Below, in pieces: positions 15,418 through 23,740 of a stretch of 64,000 bases of DNA (the first letter of the stretch is position 1; each line of letters opens with the position of its first letter). The notes under the pieces are model-generated. The model ran no database searches, was not told where the DNA came from, and worked only from the letters and a program-made list of their open reading frames with translations. Source of the DNA: Mycobacterium sp. MYCO198283. GTDB taxonomy: Bacteria; Actinomycetota; Actinomycetes; Mycobacteriales; Mycobacteriaceae. The stretch is taken from assembly GCF_021213805.1 (NCBI RefSeq), contig NZ_JAJQJI010000010.1, forward strand, positions 105,812 to 169,811, read 5' to 3'. The position numbers and the translations under genes are program-made.

Positions 15418-16235
15418 TGCGCGTCGGATTCATCGGACTGGGCAGTCAGGGCGGACCCATGGCCCGCCGGATCGTCGAGGCCGGGCACCCCACCACGCTG
15501 TGGGCGCGCCGGCGGGCCTCGCTCGAGCCGTACGCCGACACCGCCGCCCGATACGCCGCCACGCCGGCCGAGCTGGCCGCCGCGTCGGACCTGGTGTGCC
15601 TGTGCGTGGTCGGCGACGCCGACGTCGACCAGGTGATCAACGGTGCGGACGGCGTGCTGTCGGAGCTCGCGCCCGGCGGCGTCATCGCGATCCACAGCAC
15701 GGTGCACCCCGAGACCTGCCGGGCGCTCGCGGAGCAGGCGGGCGCGCGCGGTGTGGCCGTGGTCGACGCGCCGGTGAGCGGCGGCGGGCCCGCGGCGGCG
15801 GCCGGCACCCTGCTGGTGATGGTCGGCGGCGACGACGAGGTCGTCGAGCGCTGCCGGCCGGTGTTCGCCAGCTACGGCGACCCGATCGTGCACCTCGGCG
15901 GGGTGGGCGCGGGCCAGGTCGCCAAGCTGCTCAACAACCTGCTGTTCACCGCGAACCTCGGGTCCGCGGCCACCGCGTTCACCCTCGGGGAGCGGCTCGG
16001 CGTCAGCCGCGAGAGCCTCGCGGAGGTGCTGAGCCGCGGCAGCGGCGGGAGCTTCGCGCTGAACGTCATCGGCCGCAACGGCGGGCTGCTGGACCAGCTC
16101 GCCGGCCACGCCGGGCCGCTGCTGCAGAAGGACGTCCGGCTGGTGTCGGACCTCGCGGAGCGCGCCGGCGCCGAGCCGGGAGCCGTGCGCGACGCCGCCG
16201 ACGCCGCCCTGACCCTGATGAACCACCCGCGATGA
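15417..16235 (+). CDS. 3-hydroxyisobutyrate-dehydrogenase-family oxidoreductase A
   Basis: A 272-aa beta-hydroxyacid dehydrogenase. It has the NAD-binding GFIGLGSQGGPM (4-15), the substrate-loop DAPVSGGGPAAAAG, and the catalytic-lysine motif KLLNNLLF. Enzymes of this family oxidise beta-hydroxy acids such as 3-hydroxyisobutyrate, tartronate semialdehyde or related compounds. The start overlaps the hydrolase stop by 1 base. A second family member follows immediately at 16232, so two related oxidations, or a heteromer, may occur. Confidence 0.9.
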   Translation: MRVGFIGLGSQGGPMARRIVEAGHPTTLWARRRASLEPYADTAARYAATPAELAAASDLVCLCVVGDADVDQVINGADGVLSELAPGGVIAIHSTVHPETCRALAEQAGARGVAVVDAPVSGGGPAAAAGTLLVMVGGDDEVVERCRPVFASYGDPIVHLGGVGAGQVAKLLNNLLFTANLGSAATAFTLGERLGVSRESLAEVLSRGSGGSFALNVIGRNGGLLDQLAGHAGPLLQKDVRLVSDLAERAGAEPGAVRDAADAALTLMNHPR

Positions 16236-17050
16236 CCCGCGTCGGCTTCGTCGGCGCCGGCCGGATGGGCCGGCCCATGGTGGCCCGGCTGGTCGCGGCC
16301 GGCCACGACGTCCGGGTGCTGGGCCGCCGCCCCGAGCAGCGCGCCGCGCTCGCCGAGCTGGGTGCCACGCCCGTCGCCGACACCGCCGACGCGGCGCGCG
16401 ACGCCGAGGTGGTCGTCGTCTGCGTCTTCACCGACGACCAGGTGCGCGAGGTGTGCCTCGACGGCGGCCTGCCGGCGGCGATGCCGGCCGGCGCCACGCT
16501 GGTGATCCACACCACCGGCAGCCCGCGCACCGTCGACGCCGTTGCGGCTCAGGCGGCTCCGTGCGGAGTCACCGTCGTCGACGCGCCGGTCAGCGGCGGC
16601 CCCCATGACATCGCGGCCGGTCGGCTGACGCTCTTCGTCGGCGGCGACGACGACACCGTCGCACGCCTGCGCCCGGTGCTGTCGGCCTACGCCGACCCGC
16701 TGCTGGCGGCCGGCGCACGCGGCGACGGGCAGCGGATCAAGCTGGTCAACAACGCGCTGTTCGCCGCCCAACTCGGGCTCGTCGCCGAGGCGGTGCGACT
16801 CGGCGGCCGGCTCGGGGTCAACGAGGCGGCACTGCTCGCGGCACTGCCGCACGGCAGCGGCGCAAGCCGGGCGCTGGGCAGCATCGCCGCCGCGGGATCG
16901 GTGGCCGCGTTCACCGCCGCGGTCGCGGGCTTCGTCGGAAAAGACGTCGCGGTGCTGCGCAAGACCGTCGCCGACCTCGGCGGCGACCTCGGAATCCTCG
17001 ACGCCGTGATCGACGCGGCCGCCTCCGAGAGCACCGGCGATGGCCACTGA
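16232..17050 (+). CDS. 3-hydroxyisobutyrate-dehydrogenase-family oxidoreductase B
   Basis: A 272-aa paralogue of the preceding gene, exactly the same length, overlapping it by 4 bases (ATGA). The NAD-binding motif is GFVGAGRMGRPM, the substrate loop APVSGGPHDIAAG and the lysine motif KLVNNALF. The two copies differ in many other places, so this is an old tandem duplication and not recent. Likely oxidises a hydroxylated branched acid from the pathway (inference). Confidence 0.9.
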   Translation: MTRVGFVGAGRMGRPMVARLVAAGHDVRVLGRRPEQRAALAELGATPVADTADAARDAEVVVVCVFTDDQVREVCLDGGLPAAMPAGATLVIHTTGSPRTVDAVAAQAAPCGVTVVDAPVSGGPHDIAAGRLTLFVGGDDDTVARLRPVLSAYADPLLAAGARGDGQRIKLVNNALFAAQLGLVAEAVRLGGRLGVNEAALLAALPHGSGASRALGSIAAAGSVAAFTAAVAGFVGKDVAVLRKTVADLGGDLGILDAVIDAAASESTGDGH

Positions 17051-17978
17051 CGCCGCCGATCCGGTTCATCCCGACCTGCGCCGCATCGCCCGGCTGGTAC
17101 CCGCCCAGCCGGTGCGGCCGGTCCTGTTGCCCCTGCTGCGCCGCGCCACCGGGCGCCTGACCGGGCGTCCCGCCCGCGGCGTGGAGGTGCTGCGGCTGTC
17201 GTCGGGCATGCGGGTGCGCGTGCACCGCCCGCCGACCGCCGGTCCCGGCGCCGCACTGCTGTGGATCCACGGCGGCGGCTACCTGCTGGGCAGCCCCGCG
17301 CAGGACGACCGGCTGTGCCGCCGGTTCGCAGACGCCCTCGGCATCACCGTCGCGGCCGTCGAGTACCGGTTGGCGCCGGCGCACCCGTATCCCGCGGCGC
17401 TGCAGGACTGCTACGCCGCCCTGCGGTGGCTGTCGACGCTGCCCGCCGTCGACCCGGCACGGATCGCGATCGGCGGCGCCAGCGCCGGCGGCGGCCTCGC
17501 GGCGGCCCTGGCGCTGTGGGCCCGCGACCACGCGACCCAGGGCGACGCCCCGGTCGCGTTCCAGTTGCTGGTCTACCCGATGCTCGACGACCGCAGTGCC
17601 ACCGGCGATCCCCGCCACCGGCTGTGGACCGCCCGCAGCAACCGGCTGGGATGGGCCGCCTACCTCGGGGACGCCGACCCGGCGGTCGCCGTGCCGGCCC
17701 GCCGCACCGACCTCGCGGGCCTGCCGCCCGCCTGGATCGGCGTCGGGACGCACGACCTGTTCCACGACGAGGACCTCGCCTACTCCCAGCGCCTGCGCGC
17801 GGCCGGCGTGCCGTGCGACGTCGAGGTGGTGCCGGGCGCCTTCCACGGTTTCGACGCGATCGCGCCGCGCGCACACGTTTCGCGACTTTTCTTCGAGAAA
17901 CAGTGCGCCGCAATGGCGTCGGCTCTCACACTCGACTACAACACCGCAGCCGCAGCACGTCGTAAGGAGCAACCATGA
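17040..17978 (+). CDS. HSL/acetyl-esterase-family hydrolase
   Basis: A 312-aa esterase of the hormone-sensitive-lipase group. It shows the HGGGY oxyanion motif (78-82), the nucleophile GGASAGG with Ser148, a GTHDLFHDED acid region and the GAFHGFD histidine. Family members hydrolyse short- to medium-chain esters and lactones. It overlaps the dehydrogenase gene by 11 bases and the P450 gene by 4, so it sits in a tight operon. An ester or lactone hydrolysis after monooxygenation would fit. Confidence 0.9.
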   Translation: MATDAADPVHPDLRRIARLVPAQPVRPVLLPLLRRATGRLTGRPARGVEVLRLSSGMRVRVHRPPTAGPGAALLWIHGGGYLLGSPAQDDRLCRRFADALGITVAAVEYRLAPAHPYPAALQDCYAALRWLSTLPAVDPARIAIGGASAGGGLAAALALWARDHATQGDAPVAFQLLVYPMLDDRSATGDPRHRLWTARSNRLGWAAYLGDADPAVAVPARRTDLAGLPPAWIGVGTHDLFHDEDLAYSQRLRAAGVPCDVEVVPGAFHGFDAIAPRAHVSRLFFEKQCAAMASALTLDYNTAAAARRKEQP

Positions 17979-19177
17979 CAGTGTCCGAAGTCCTGTTCGA
18001 CCCGGTGTCGCAGGAATTCTTCGACGACCCGTACTCGGTCTTCCGCCGCATGCGGGAGGAAGCCCCGCTGTATTACAGCGAGCAGGAGGACTTCTACGCG
18101 CTGACACGCCACGCCGACGTCGCGGCGGCGTTCCGGGACTACGAGTCGTTCTCGTCGGCCCGGGGCTGCGACCTGGGCATGGTGCGCTCCGGCGAGGTGC
18201 CGCAGAAGTCGATCATCTTCATGGATCCGCCCGAGCACCGGCACATGCGCAGCCTGCTGAACAAGGCGTTCACACCCCGCGCCATCCAGTCGCAGCGCGA
18301 CACCGTCGTCGAGCTGGTCCAGCACTACCTCGGCGCGTGTGATCCCGACGGCTTCGACCTGGTACAGGACTTCTCCGGGCCGTTCCCTGTCGAGGTGATC
18401 ACCCGCATGGCGGGCGTGCCCGAGGCCTACCGCCAGCAGGTGCGGCACTGGATCGACACGAGCCTGCACCGCGAGCCCGGGCAGCTCGAGCAGAACGAGA
18501 CCAACATGAAGGCCAACATCGACGCGGCGATGTACTACTACGGCCTCATCCAGGAGCGGCGCGCCGCCCCGCAGGACGACATGATCAGCCGGCTCATCCT
18601 CGCCGAGATCCCCGGCGAGAACGGCGAGCTGCGCAAGCTCGACGACATCGAGATCACCGGGTTCGCGGTGCTGCTGGGCGGCGCCGGCGCCGAGACGGTC
18701 ACCAAGCTCCTCGGCAGCGCCGTGGTGGTGTTCGCGCAGCACCCCGACCAGTGGCAGAAGCTGCTCGACGACCGCAGCAAGATCCCCGCCGCCGTGGAGG
18801 AGCTGCTGCGCTACGTCGGACCGGTGCAGTACAACGTGCGCTACAGCCTCAAGGACGTCGAGCTGCCCAGCGGCACGGTCCCGGCGCACAAGCCGGTGTT
18901 CCTGTGCGGTGCGGCGGCCAATCGCGACCCGGCGGCCTTCACCGACGCCGAGACGTTCGACATCGACCGCGACCGCACGCAGGCGCAGAACCTCGGCCTC
19001 GGCTACGGCATCCACAGCTGCCTGGGCGCCGCGCTGGCGCGTATGGAGACCGCGATCGCGCTCGAGCACCTGCTCGACTTCATGCCCCGGTTCGAGGTCG
19101 ACTTCGACGGGCTGCGGCGGGTGCACATGCAAAACGTCGCCGGCTTCAGCAACGTCCCGGTCAAAGTGGTGCGCTGA
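17975..19177 (+). CDS. Cytochrome P450 A
   Basis: A 400-aa bacterial P450. The I-helix reads LLGGAGAETVTKL with the acid-alcohol pair (E-T), the ExxR is in EELLRYV, and the haem loop is LGYGIHSCLGA with Cys349. The phenylalanine at the start of the usual FxxGxxxCxG is Leu here. It overlaps the esterase by 4 bases and is followed after 2 bases by a ferredoxin, its likely electron donor. Family assignment beyond P450 is not safe from sequence alone. Hydroxylation of the hydrophobic substrate or a metabolite is expected. Confidence 0.93.
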   Translation: MTVSEVLFDPVSQEFFDDPYSVFRRMREEAPLYYSEQEDFYALTRHADVAAAFRDYESFSSARGCDLGMVRSGEVPQKSIIFMDPPEHRHMRSLLNKAFTPRAIQSQRDTVVELVQHYLGACDPDGFDLVQDFSGPFPVEVITRMAGVPEAYRQQVRHWIDTSLHREPGQLEQNETNMKANIDAAMYYYGLIQERRAAPQDDMISRLILAEIPGENGELRKLDDIEITGFAVLLGGAGAETVTKLLGSAVVVFAQHPDQWQKLLDDRSKIPAAVEELLRYVGPVQYNVRYSLKDVELPSGTVPAHKPVFLCGAAANRDPAAFTDAETFDIDRDRTQAQNLGLGYGIHSCLGAALARMETAIALEHLLDFMPRFEVDFDGLRRVHMQNVAGFSNVPVKVVR

Positions 19178-19179
19178 CC

Positions 19180-19380
19180 ATGACCCGCAAGATCGTCGTC
19201 GACTGGGACCTGTGCGAGAGCAACGGGGTGTGCATGGGCGTCGACCCCGAGATCTTCGACCTCGACGACAACGACGAATTGCACGTGCTGACCGAGGAGG
19301 TCACGCCCGAGAACGAGGCGCGGGTGGCCGAAGCCGTCCGGCAGTGCCCGCGCCAGGCGATCTCGATCAGCGAGCAGTAG
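19180..19380 (+). CDS. P450-associated ferredoxin, probably [3Fe-4S]
   Basis: A 66-aa ferredoxin with Cys12, Cys18 and Cys56-Pro57; the middle cysteine of CxxCxxC is Asn15, indicating a three-iron cluster. It follows the P450 stop by 2 bases, the classical actinobacterial arrangement for a dedicated donor. Its 3' end overlaps the tail of the TetR gene on the other strand by 14 bp. Confidence 0.92.
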   Translation: MTRKIVVDWDLCESNGVCMGVDPEIFDLDDNDELHVLTEEVTPENEARVAEAVRQCPRQAISISEQ

Positions 19381-19993
19381 GCGAGAGGTCCCGCCCCAGC
19401 GACGCGACGTAGGTGCCGAACGCGTCCTCCAGCGGAAGCCGGCGGTCGAGCAGCCACGCCATCTCCATGCCGCTGACGAACGCGGTGATCTCGGTGGCCT
19501 TGATCACCGGGTCGACATCCGCCCGGTAGTGGCCGTCGCGCTGGCCGCGGCGGATGATGCCGGCGACGATGTCGATCGCCGTGCGGTGCCGCAGCAGCAG
19601 CCGGTCGTGCAGCGGCGCCTGCGGATCGAGGTTCTCGATGAGCAGCACCGTGTACGTGCCCACCAGCTCCGGGGACCGGCGCATCCGGTCCGGCACGCGG
19701 GCCAGCTCCCGCAGCAGGTCGCCGGACCGGTCGGCGTGCGCGTCGTCGGCGGCGTCGCGCATGTCGAGCACGGCGTGCAGCAGCTGTTCCTTGGATTCGT
19801 AGTGGTGCAGCACGCCGGCCGCGCTCACCCCGGCCTCCGCCGCGATCTGCGCCAGTGTCGTGCTGCGCCAGCCGTTGCGGGTCAGGAGCCGCTGCGCCGC
19901 GGCGAGGATGCGCTGTTTGCGGTCTTCGCCCTTGGCGCGCAGCGCGGCGTACGGCCGCGCCGCGGTCACCCGGACCCCTCCATCGTTCGCCAT
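19367..19993 (-). CDS. TetR-family regulator 1
   Basis: A 208-aa TetR protein. The helix-turn-helix is ILAAAQRLLTRNGWRSTTLA with SAAGVLHHYESKEQLL as the recognition part (about residues 25-65), followed by a ligand-binding helical domain. It is convergent with the P450/ferredoxin genes, and its promoter faces the acyl-CoA dehydrogenase gene at 20076 tail-on. The start at ATG 19993 gives a normal N-terminal length; an upstream ATG at 20023 would add 10 residues. Target operators are unknown. Confidence 0.85.
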   Translation of the reverse strand: MANDGGVRVTAARPYAALRAKGEDRKQRILAAAQRLLTRNGWRSTTLAQIAAEAGVSAAGVLHHYESKEQLLHAVLDMRDAADDAHADRSGDLLRELARVPDRMRRSPELVGTYTVLLIENLDPQAPLHDRLLLRHRTAIDIVAGIIRRGQRDGHYRADVDPVIKATEITAFVSGMEMAWLLDRRLPLEDAFGTYVASLGRDLSPTAR

Positions 19994-20075
19994 GCGGTCA
20001 TCGTCGCACCCGCACCGGCCCATGCGGCGGGCCGATGACGTTCCGCGTGGTCATCCGGTGAGCAGATCTCGACGG

Positions 20076-21074
20076 TCAAAAGCCGGCCGCACGGTATTCC
20101 CGGGCGATCACGGCGCGGTGGCTCGCCGCGTTGCCCAGCAGCAGCTCACCGGCCTTGGCGCGCTTCAGCGGGAATTGCAGGTCGTTCTCCCAGGTGAAGC
20201 TCATGGCGCCGAACAGCTGCATGCCGTGCCGGAACACCAGCGACTGGCATTCGCCGGCGGCCGCCTTGGCCATGGCGGCCGCGACCCGGCGCCGGGGGTC
20301 GTCGGCGGCGACGGTCAGGGCGGCGAAGTACGCCAGCGCCCGCGCCCGTTCCACCGCGACGTGCATGTCGGCGGCCTTGTGTGCCACCGCCTGGAAGGAG
20401 CCGATCGGCACGCCGAACTGGTGCCGGGTGCTGACGTGCTCCAGCACCATGTCGAGGATGCGCTGGCAGGCCCCGACCATCGTCAGTGCCAGGCCGGTGA
20501 GCGCCACGTCGCGGGCGCCCGCCACATCGGCGTCGCGCCGGTCGCCGGCCGCCACCCGCACGCCGGCGAAGGTGACCTCCGCGACGTGCAGCACCGGGTC
20601 GAAGACGTCGACCCGGCGGGTGCGCACCTGATCGGCCGGGACGACGAAGACGCCGGCGGGGGTGGCCACGGCGAGCGCGGCCGCGCGGTCCCCGTCGAGC
20701 ACCGTCGTCGCCGTCCCGTCGAGCCGCCACGCGTCACCGTCGCGGTGCACCGCGATGCCCTCCCAGACCGCGGCGCCGGGTTGCGCCGCGTCGCGCCGGT
20801 CGCCGGCCAGCGGCGCAAACTGCGTCAGCGTCGCGAGGAACGGCGTCGGGTCGCACGCCCGCCCCAGCGCCTCACAGACGATGCCCAGCTCGACCATGTC
20901 GGCGGCCTCGCCCAGCTCGGTCCAGCCGAGGTCCACGAAGGTCTGCCACAGCGGGCGGCTGTCGGCGCCGTCCTGGGCCACCGACCGCACCAGGTTCGGC
21001 GGACACTCCTTCGCCAGCACCTCCCGGGCCGTGTCGGCCAGTAGCCGCTGATCGGCATCGAACTCCAGCAGCAC
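20076..21074 (-). CDS. Acyl-CoA dehydrogenase family protein (short, FadE-like)
   Basis: A 332-aa acyl-CoA dehydrogenase-like protein. The N-terminal helices (FDADQRLLADTAREVL) and the flavin/CoA helix region TRHQFGVPIGSFQAVAHKAADM are clear. The protein is shorter than the usual 380 residues and its middle beta domain is poor in the standard motifs, as in one subunit of heteromeric mycobacterial enzymes. GTG 21074 was chosen because GGGAGG lies 5 bases upstream and because longer starts would overlap the operator at 21103-21117. It probably needs a partner subunit. Confidence 0.85.
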   Translation of the reverse strand: MLLEFDADQRLLADTAREVLAKECPPNLVRSVAQDGADSRPLWQTFVDLGWTELGEAADMVELGIVCEALGRACDPTPFLATLTQFAPLAGDRRDAAQPGAAVWEGIAVHRDGDAWRLDGTATTVLDGDRAAALAVATPAGVFVVPADQVRTRRVDVFDPVLHVAEVTFAGVRVAAGDRRDADVAGARDVALTGLALTMVGACQRILDMVLEHVSTRHQFGVPIGSFQAVAHKAADMHVAVERARALAYFAALTVAADDPRRRVAAAMAKAAAGECQSLVFRHGMQLFGAMSFTWENDLQFPLKRAKAGELLLGNAASHRAVIAREYRAAGF

Positions 21075-21102
21075 GGGGCCTCCCTCGGACGACGGCAATT
21101 CG

Positions 21103-21117
21103 GAGAATAACATTCTC
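21103..21117. promoter_or_regulatory. GAGAAT-AAC-ATTCTC operator (perfect)
   Basis: A perfect 6-3-6 palindrome, 29 bp upstream of the acyl-CoA dehydrogenase start at 21074. It is one of three fully symmetric copies of the window-wide motif (with 22008 and 49003). Confidence 0.75.
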
Positions 21118-21193
21118 ATCGCTAGCGAGCTGCCCTTTCGGTGCTCAGCATCACACCGCCGCCGACCGTACAATGCCGATCCGCCCTCGGTTA

Positions 21194-21207
21194 CCATTCA
21201 GTAATGG
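21194..21207. promoter_or_regulatory. CCATT-N4-AATGG palindrome before TetR 2
   Basis: A short inverted repeat, CCATTCAGTAATGG, 32 bp before the GTG at 21239. It could be the autoregulatory site of the downstream TetR gene. It supports the 21239 start, since the longer reading frame from 21173 would contain it. Confidence 0.35.
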
Positions 21208-21238
21208 CCATTTGCGCGCCGGCGAGACGGCGCACGCG

Positions 21239-21904
21239 GTGAACAGCCCGGGCGAAGAGCCGGCGTGGAAGCAGCGCGCGGTCGAACGCTCCATCCGCAC
21301 CGCGAAGCTGCGCGCGGGTCAGCGGGTGCAGCGCTTCCTCGACGCGGCGCAGGCCATCATCACCGAGAAGGGTTCGACGGACTTCACCGTCCAGGAGGTC
21401 GTCGACCGCTCCAAACAGTCTCTGCGTAGCTTCTACCTGCAGTTCGACGGTAAGCACGAGCTGCTGCTGGCGCTCTACGAAGACGCGCTGAGCCGCGTGA
21501 CCGACCAGATCCGCGCCGCCACGGCCGGCCACGGCGATCCGCTGGACCGGCTACAGGTGGCCGTCGAGCTGCTGTTCGAGCTCACCCGGCCCGATCCCGA
21601 CGCGCGGCGTCCGTTGTTCACCGAGTTCGCGCCCCGCCTGCTGGTCTCCCACCCCGCCGAGGTGCGCATGTCGCACGCCTCGCTGTTCGGGCTGTTCTGC
21701 GAGCTGATGGAGCAGGCCGCCGCCGCGGGCGCGTTGCGCGACGACCTCGACCCGCGGCGCATGGCGGCCATGACGATGCAGACCGTCATGTTCATCGCAC
21801 TGCCCAGCAGCACCGCCGGCGAGGGCGGCTCCGGCGCCGGAGCCCATCCGATCACCGCCGCCGAAGCATGGGCCTTCTGCTCCGGAGGCATCGCGCGCCG
21901 CTGA
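21239..21904 (+). CDS. TetR-family regulator 2
   Basis: A 221-aa TetR protein with a longer N-terminal arm (KQRAVERSIRTAKLRAGQR) before the helix-turn-helix FLDAAQAIITEKGSTDFTVQEV with recognition part SKQSLRSFYLQFDGKHELL. The body is a helical ligand domain. It lies between two perfect copies of the GAGAAT palindrome (21103 and 22008), so it is a candidate controller of the island, along with TetR 3. A GTG at 21239 was preferred over the longer frame from 21173. Confidence 0.8.
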   Translation: MNSPGEEPAWKQRAVERSIRTAKLRAGQRVQRFLDAAQAIITEKGSTDFTVQEVVDRSKQSLRSFYLQFDGKHELLLALYEDALSRVTDQIRAATAGHGDPLDRLQVAVELLFELTRPDPDARRPLFTEFAPRLLVSHPAEVRMSHASLFGLFCELMEQAAAAGALRDDLDPRRMAAMTMQTVMFIALPSSTAGEGGSGAGAHPITAAEAWAFCSGGIARR

Positions 21905-22007
21905 CCCCCGGCTGATGTGAGCGCTGTGTACGCCCTTCGGCCACCAGGCGTACGCAGCCCTCACACCACCAGCCCGCCCCCTGCACCGCCACGCCGCATG
22001 TCCCGTA

Positions 22008-22022
22008 GAGAATGCTATTCTC
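22008..22022. promoter_or_regulatory. GAGAAT-GCT-ATTCTC operator (perfect)
   Basis: A perfect copy that extends to 17 bp as A-GAGAAT-GCT-ATTCTC-T (22007-22023). It lies 37 bp upstream of the GTG start of the SDR at 22060. Confidence 0.75.
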
Positions 22023-22059
22023 TGTGAGACAGAACGTCGTTGTAACGCCAGGAGGCGCC

Positions 22060-22823
22060 GTGGACATCGCCGGAACATCCGCCATCGTCGTCGGGGGCGC
22101 GGGCGGCCTGGGCGAGGCGACCGTGCGCCGCCTGCACGCGGCCGGTGCGCAGGTGGTGATCGCCGACCTCGCCGACGAGAAGGGCGGCGCGCTGGCGAGC
22201 GAGTTGGGCGCCCGCTACGTGCGAACCGACGCGACGTCGGAGGAGTCCGTCAACGCCGCGATCGCCGAGGCGCAGTCGCTGGCCCCGCTGCGGATCTCGG
22301 TCGACACCCACGGCGGACCCGCCAGCGGTGGGCGGCTCGTCGGCAAGGACGGCACCCCGCTGGACCTCGACGGGTTCCGCAGGACGGTCGAGTTCTACCT
22401 GACGGCCGTCTTCAACGTGATGCGGCTGTCTGCCGCGGCCATCGCCACTCCGAGCCGCTGGCCGAGGGTGGCCGCGGCGTGATCGTCAACACCGCCTCGA
22501 TCGCCGGCTACGAGGGGCAGGTCGGCCAACTGCCCTACGCGGCGGCGAAGGGCGGGGTGCTCGGCATGACGCTCGTCGCGGCGCGCGACCTGTCGCCGCT
22601 CGGTATCCGCGTGGTCACCATCGCGCCCGGCACCATCAACACGCCGGCCTACGGCAAAGCCGCCGATCAGTTGGAGCAGTACTGGGCGCCGCAGGTGCCG
22701 TTCCCGAAGCGGATGGGTCGGCCCGGCGAGTACGCCCAGCTGGCGCAGAGCATCATCGAGAACGACTACCTGAACGGCGAGGTCATCCGGCTCGACGGCG
22801 CGCTGCGCTTCCCGCCCCGCTAG
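22060..22823 (+). pseudogene. SDR (HSD10-like) split by an apparent 1-base deletion
   Basis: Two adjoining frames together make one normal SDR. The first (from GTG 22060, with GGAGG 5 bases upstream) holds VVGGAGGLGEATVRRLH and the central region, then runs off frame at about 22445-22452. The second frame resumes with EPLAEGGRG (read in the new frame) and VIVNTASIAGYEGQ, YAAAKGG and the family C-terminus, ending at 22823. Restoring one base in ATCGCCACTCCGAG (for instance ACC-TCC-GAG) gives a continuous ~254-aa protein with the catalytic Tyr-Lys. It is either a real inactivating frameshift or a sequencing error. The intact product would oxidise a hydroxyacyl-CoA. Confidence 0.8.
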
Positions 22824-22860
22824 CGGCGCCCGCGGCGGCGTACCCGCCGTTTCCTGCGGG

Positions 22861-22875
22861 GAGAATGGTATTTTC
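22861..22875. promoter_or_regulatory. GAGAAT-GGT-ATTTTC operator
   Basis: An 11/12 match to the recurring palindrome, 49 bp before the TetR 3 start. It would allow this regulator to be controlled by its own regulon. Confidence 0.65.
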
Positions 22876-22924
22876 GCAGGATGCGCGCGATGAACACCGC
22901 CGTCGACACCTTCGGGGCCGTCCG

Positions 22925-23551
22925 ATGCTGACCACCCGGGTGTCCGCCGCCGTCGACCGTGCGCTCGACGAACGGCAGCGGTGCTCCACCGAGGAGGTCG
23001 AACGCATCCTCGCCGCCGCGGTGCGGGTGATGGAGCGGGTGGCGCCCGAGCCGCCGCGGGTGAGCGACATCGTCGCCGAGGCCGGCTCGTCGAACAAGGC
23101 GTTCTACCGCTACTTCGCCGGCAAGGACGACCTGGTGCTGGCCGTGATGGAGCGCGGCATCGCGATCGTCATCTCGCGGCTGCAGCCGGAGATCGACCAG
23201 GAGAGCACCCCGGCGGCCAAGGTCGCTCGCTGGATCGAGGGGCTCTTCGCCCAGATGGCCGATCCGCACCTGCTCAGCATGTGCAGCGCCACGGTGGAGC
23301 AGTTGACGGCGATCACCAACCGGCAGGCCGCCGACGAGGAAATCATGGCCCCGCTGCGGGCGCTGCTGTCCGAACCGGTCGCGGCGATGGGCCGGCCGGA
23401 CCCCGTCCGCGACGCCGACGCGGTGTTCTACTGCACCATCGGCACGCTGCGCCGCTACATCGGATCGGGACGCCGGCCACCCGCCGAGGACATCGACCAC
23501 CTGGTGCGGTTCTGCCTGCAGGGGCTGGGCGCCGCGCCCGGCGCCAGCTAG
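22925..23551 (+). CDS. TetR-family regulator 3
   Basis: A 208-aa TetR regulator. The helix-turn-helix spans ILAAAVRVMERVAPEPPRVSDI with the recognition part SSNKAFYRYFAGKDDLVLAV (about 27-72). The start ATG 22925 leaves a normal N-terminal arm; an upstream ATG at 22865 would include the operator. Because a copy of the palindrome sits in its own promoter (22861-22875), it is the best single candidate for the regulator of the GAGAAT-N3-ATTCTC regulon (inference). Confidence 0.85.
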   Translation: MLTTRVSAAVDRALDERQRCSTEEVERILAAAVRVMERVAPEPPRVSDIVAEAGSSNKAFYRYFAGKDDLVLAVMERGIAIVISRLQPEIDQESTPAAKVARWIEGLFAQMADPHLLSMCSATVEQLTAITNRQAADEEIMAPLRALLSEPVAAMGRPDPVRDADAVFYCTIGTLRRYIGSGRRPPAEDIDHLVRFCLQGLGAAPGAS

Positions 23552-23731
23552 TCAGCGGGCGCCCGCCGGCGACGAGCTGGCCTCGATGATGGCGCGCACG
23601 GTCTTGCGGCAGCGGCCGCACTCCGACCCCGCACCGCACGCGGCCGCCACCTCCTTGGAGGTCGAGGCGCCGGCCGCCACCGCCTCGGCCACCTCGTGGC
23701 TCGTGATACCGGTGCACAGGCAGACGTACAT
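23552..23731 (-). CDS. BFD-like [2Fe-2S] ferredoxin, 59 aa
   Basis: A small protein with the bacterioferritin-associated-ferredoxin pattern: MYVCLCTGIT gives Cys4-x-Cys6, and GAGSECGRCRKT gives Cys38-x2-Cys41, with helices EVAEAVAAGAST and TSKEVAAA between. These four cysteines bind a 2Fe-2S cluster in BFD domains, which dock to bacterioferritin or occur in nitrite reductase and similar enzymes. It ends 0-1 bases from the TetR 3 stop on the other strand and lies 9 bases after the 23741 gene, so it ends the 27034-23552 operon. Role in the pathway is unknown. Confidence 0.85.
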   Translation of the reverse strand: MYVCLCTGITSHEVAEAVAAGASTSKEVAAACGAGSECGRCRKTVRAIIEASSSPAGAR

Positions 23732-23740
23732 CGCGCGGGC

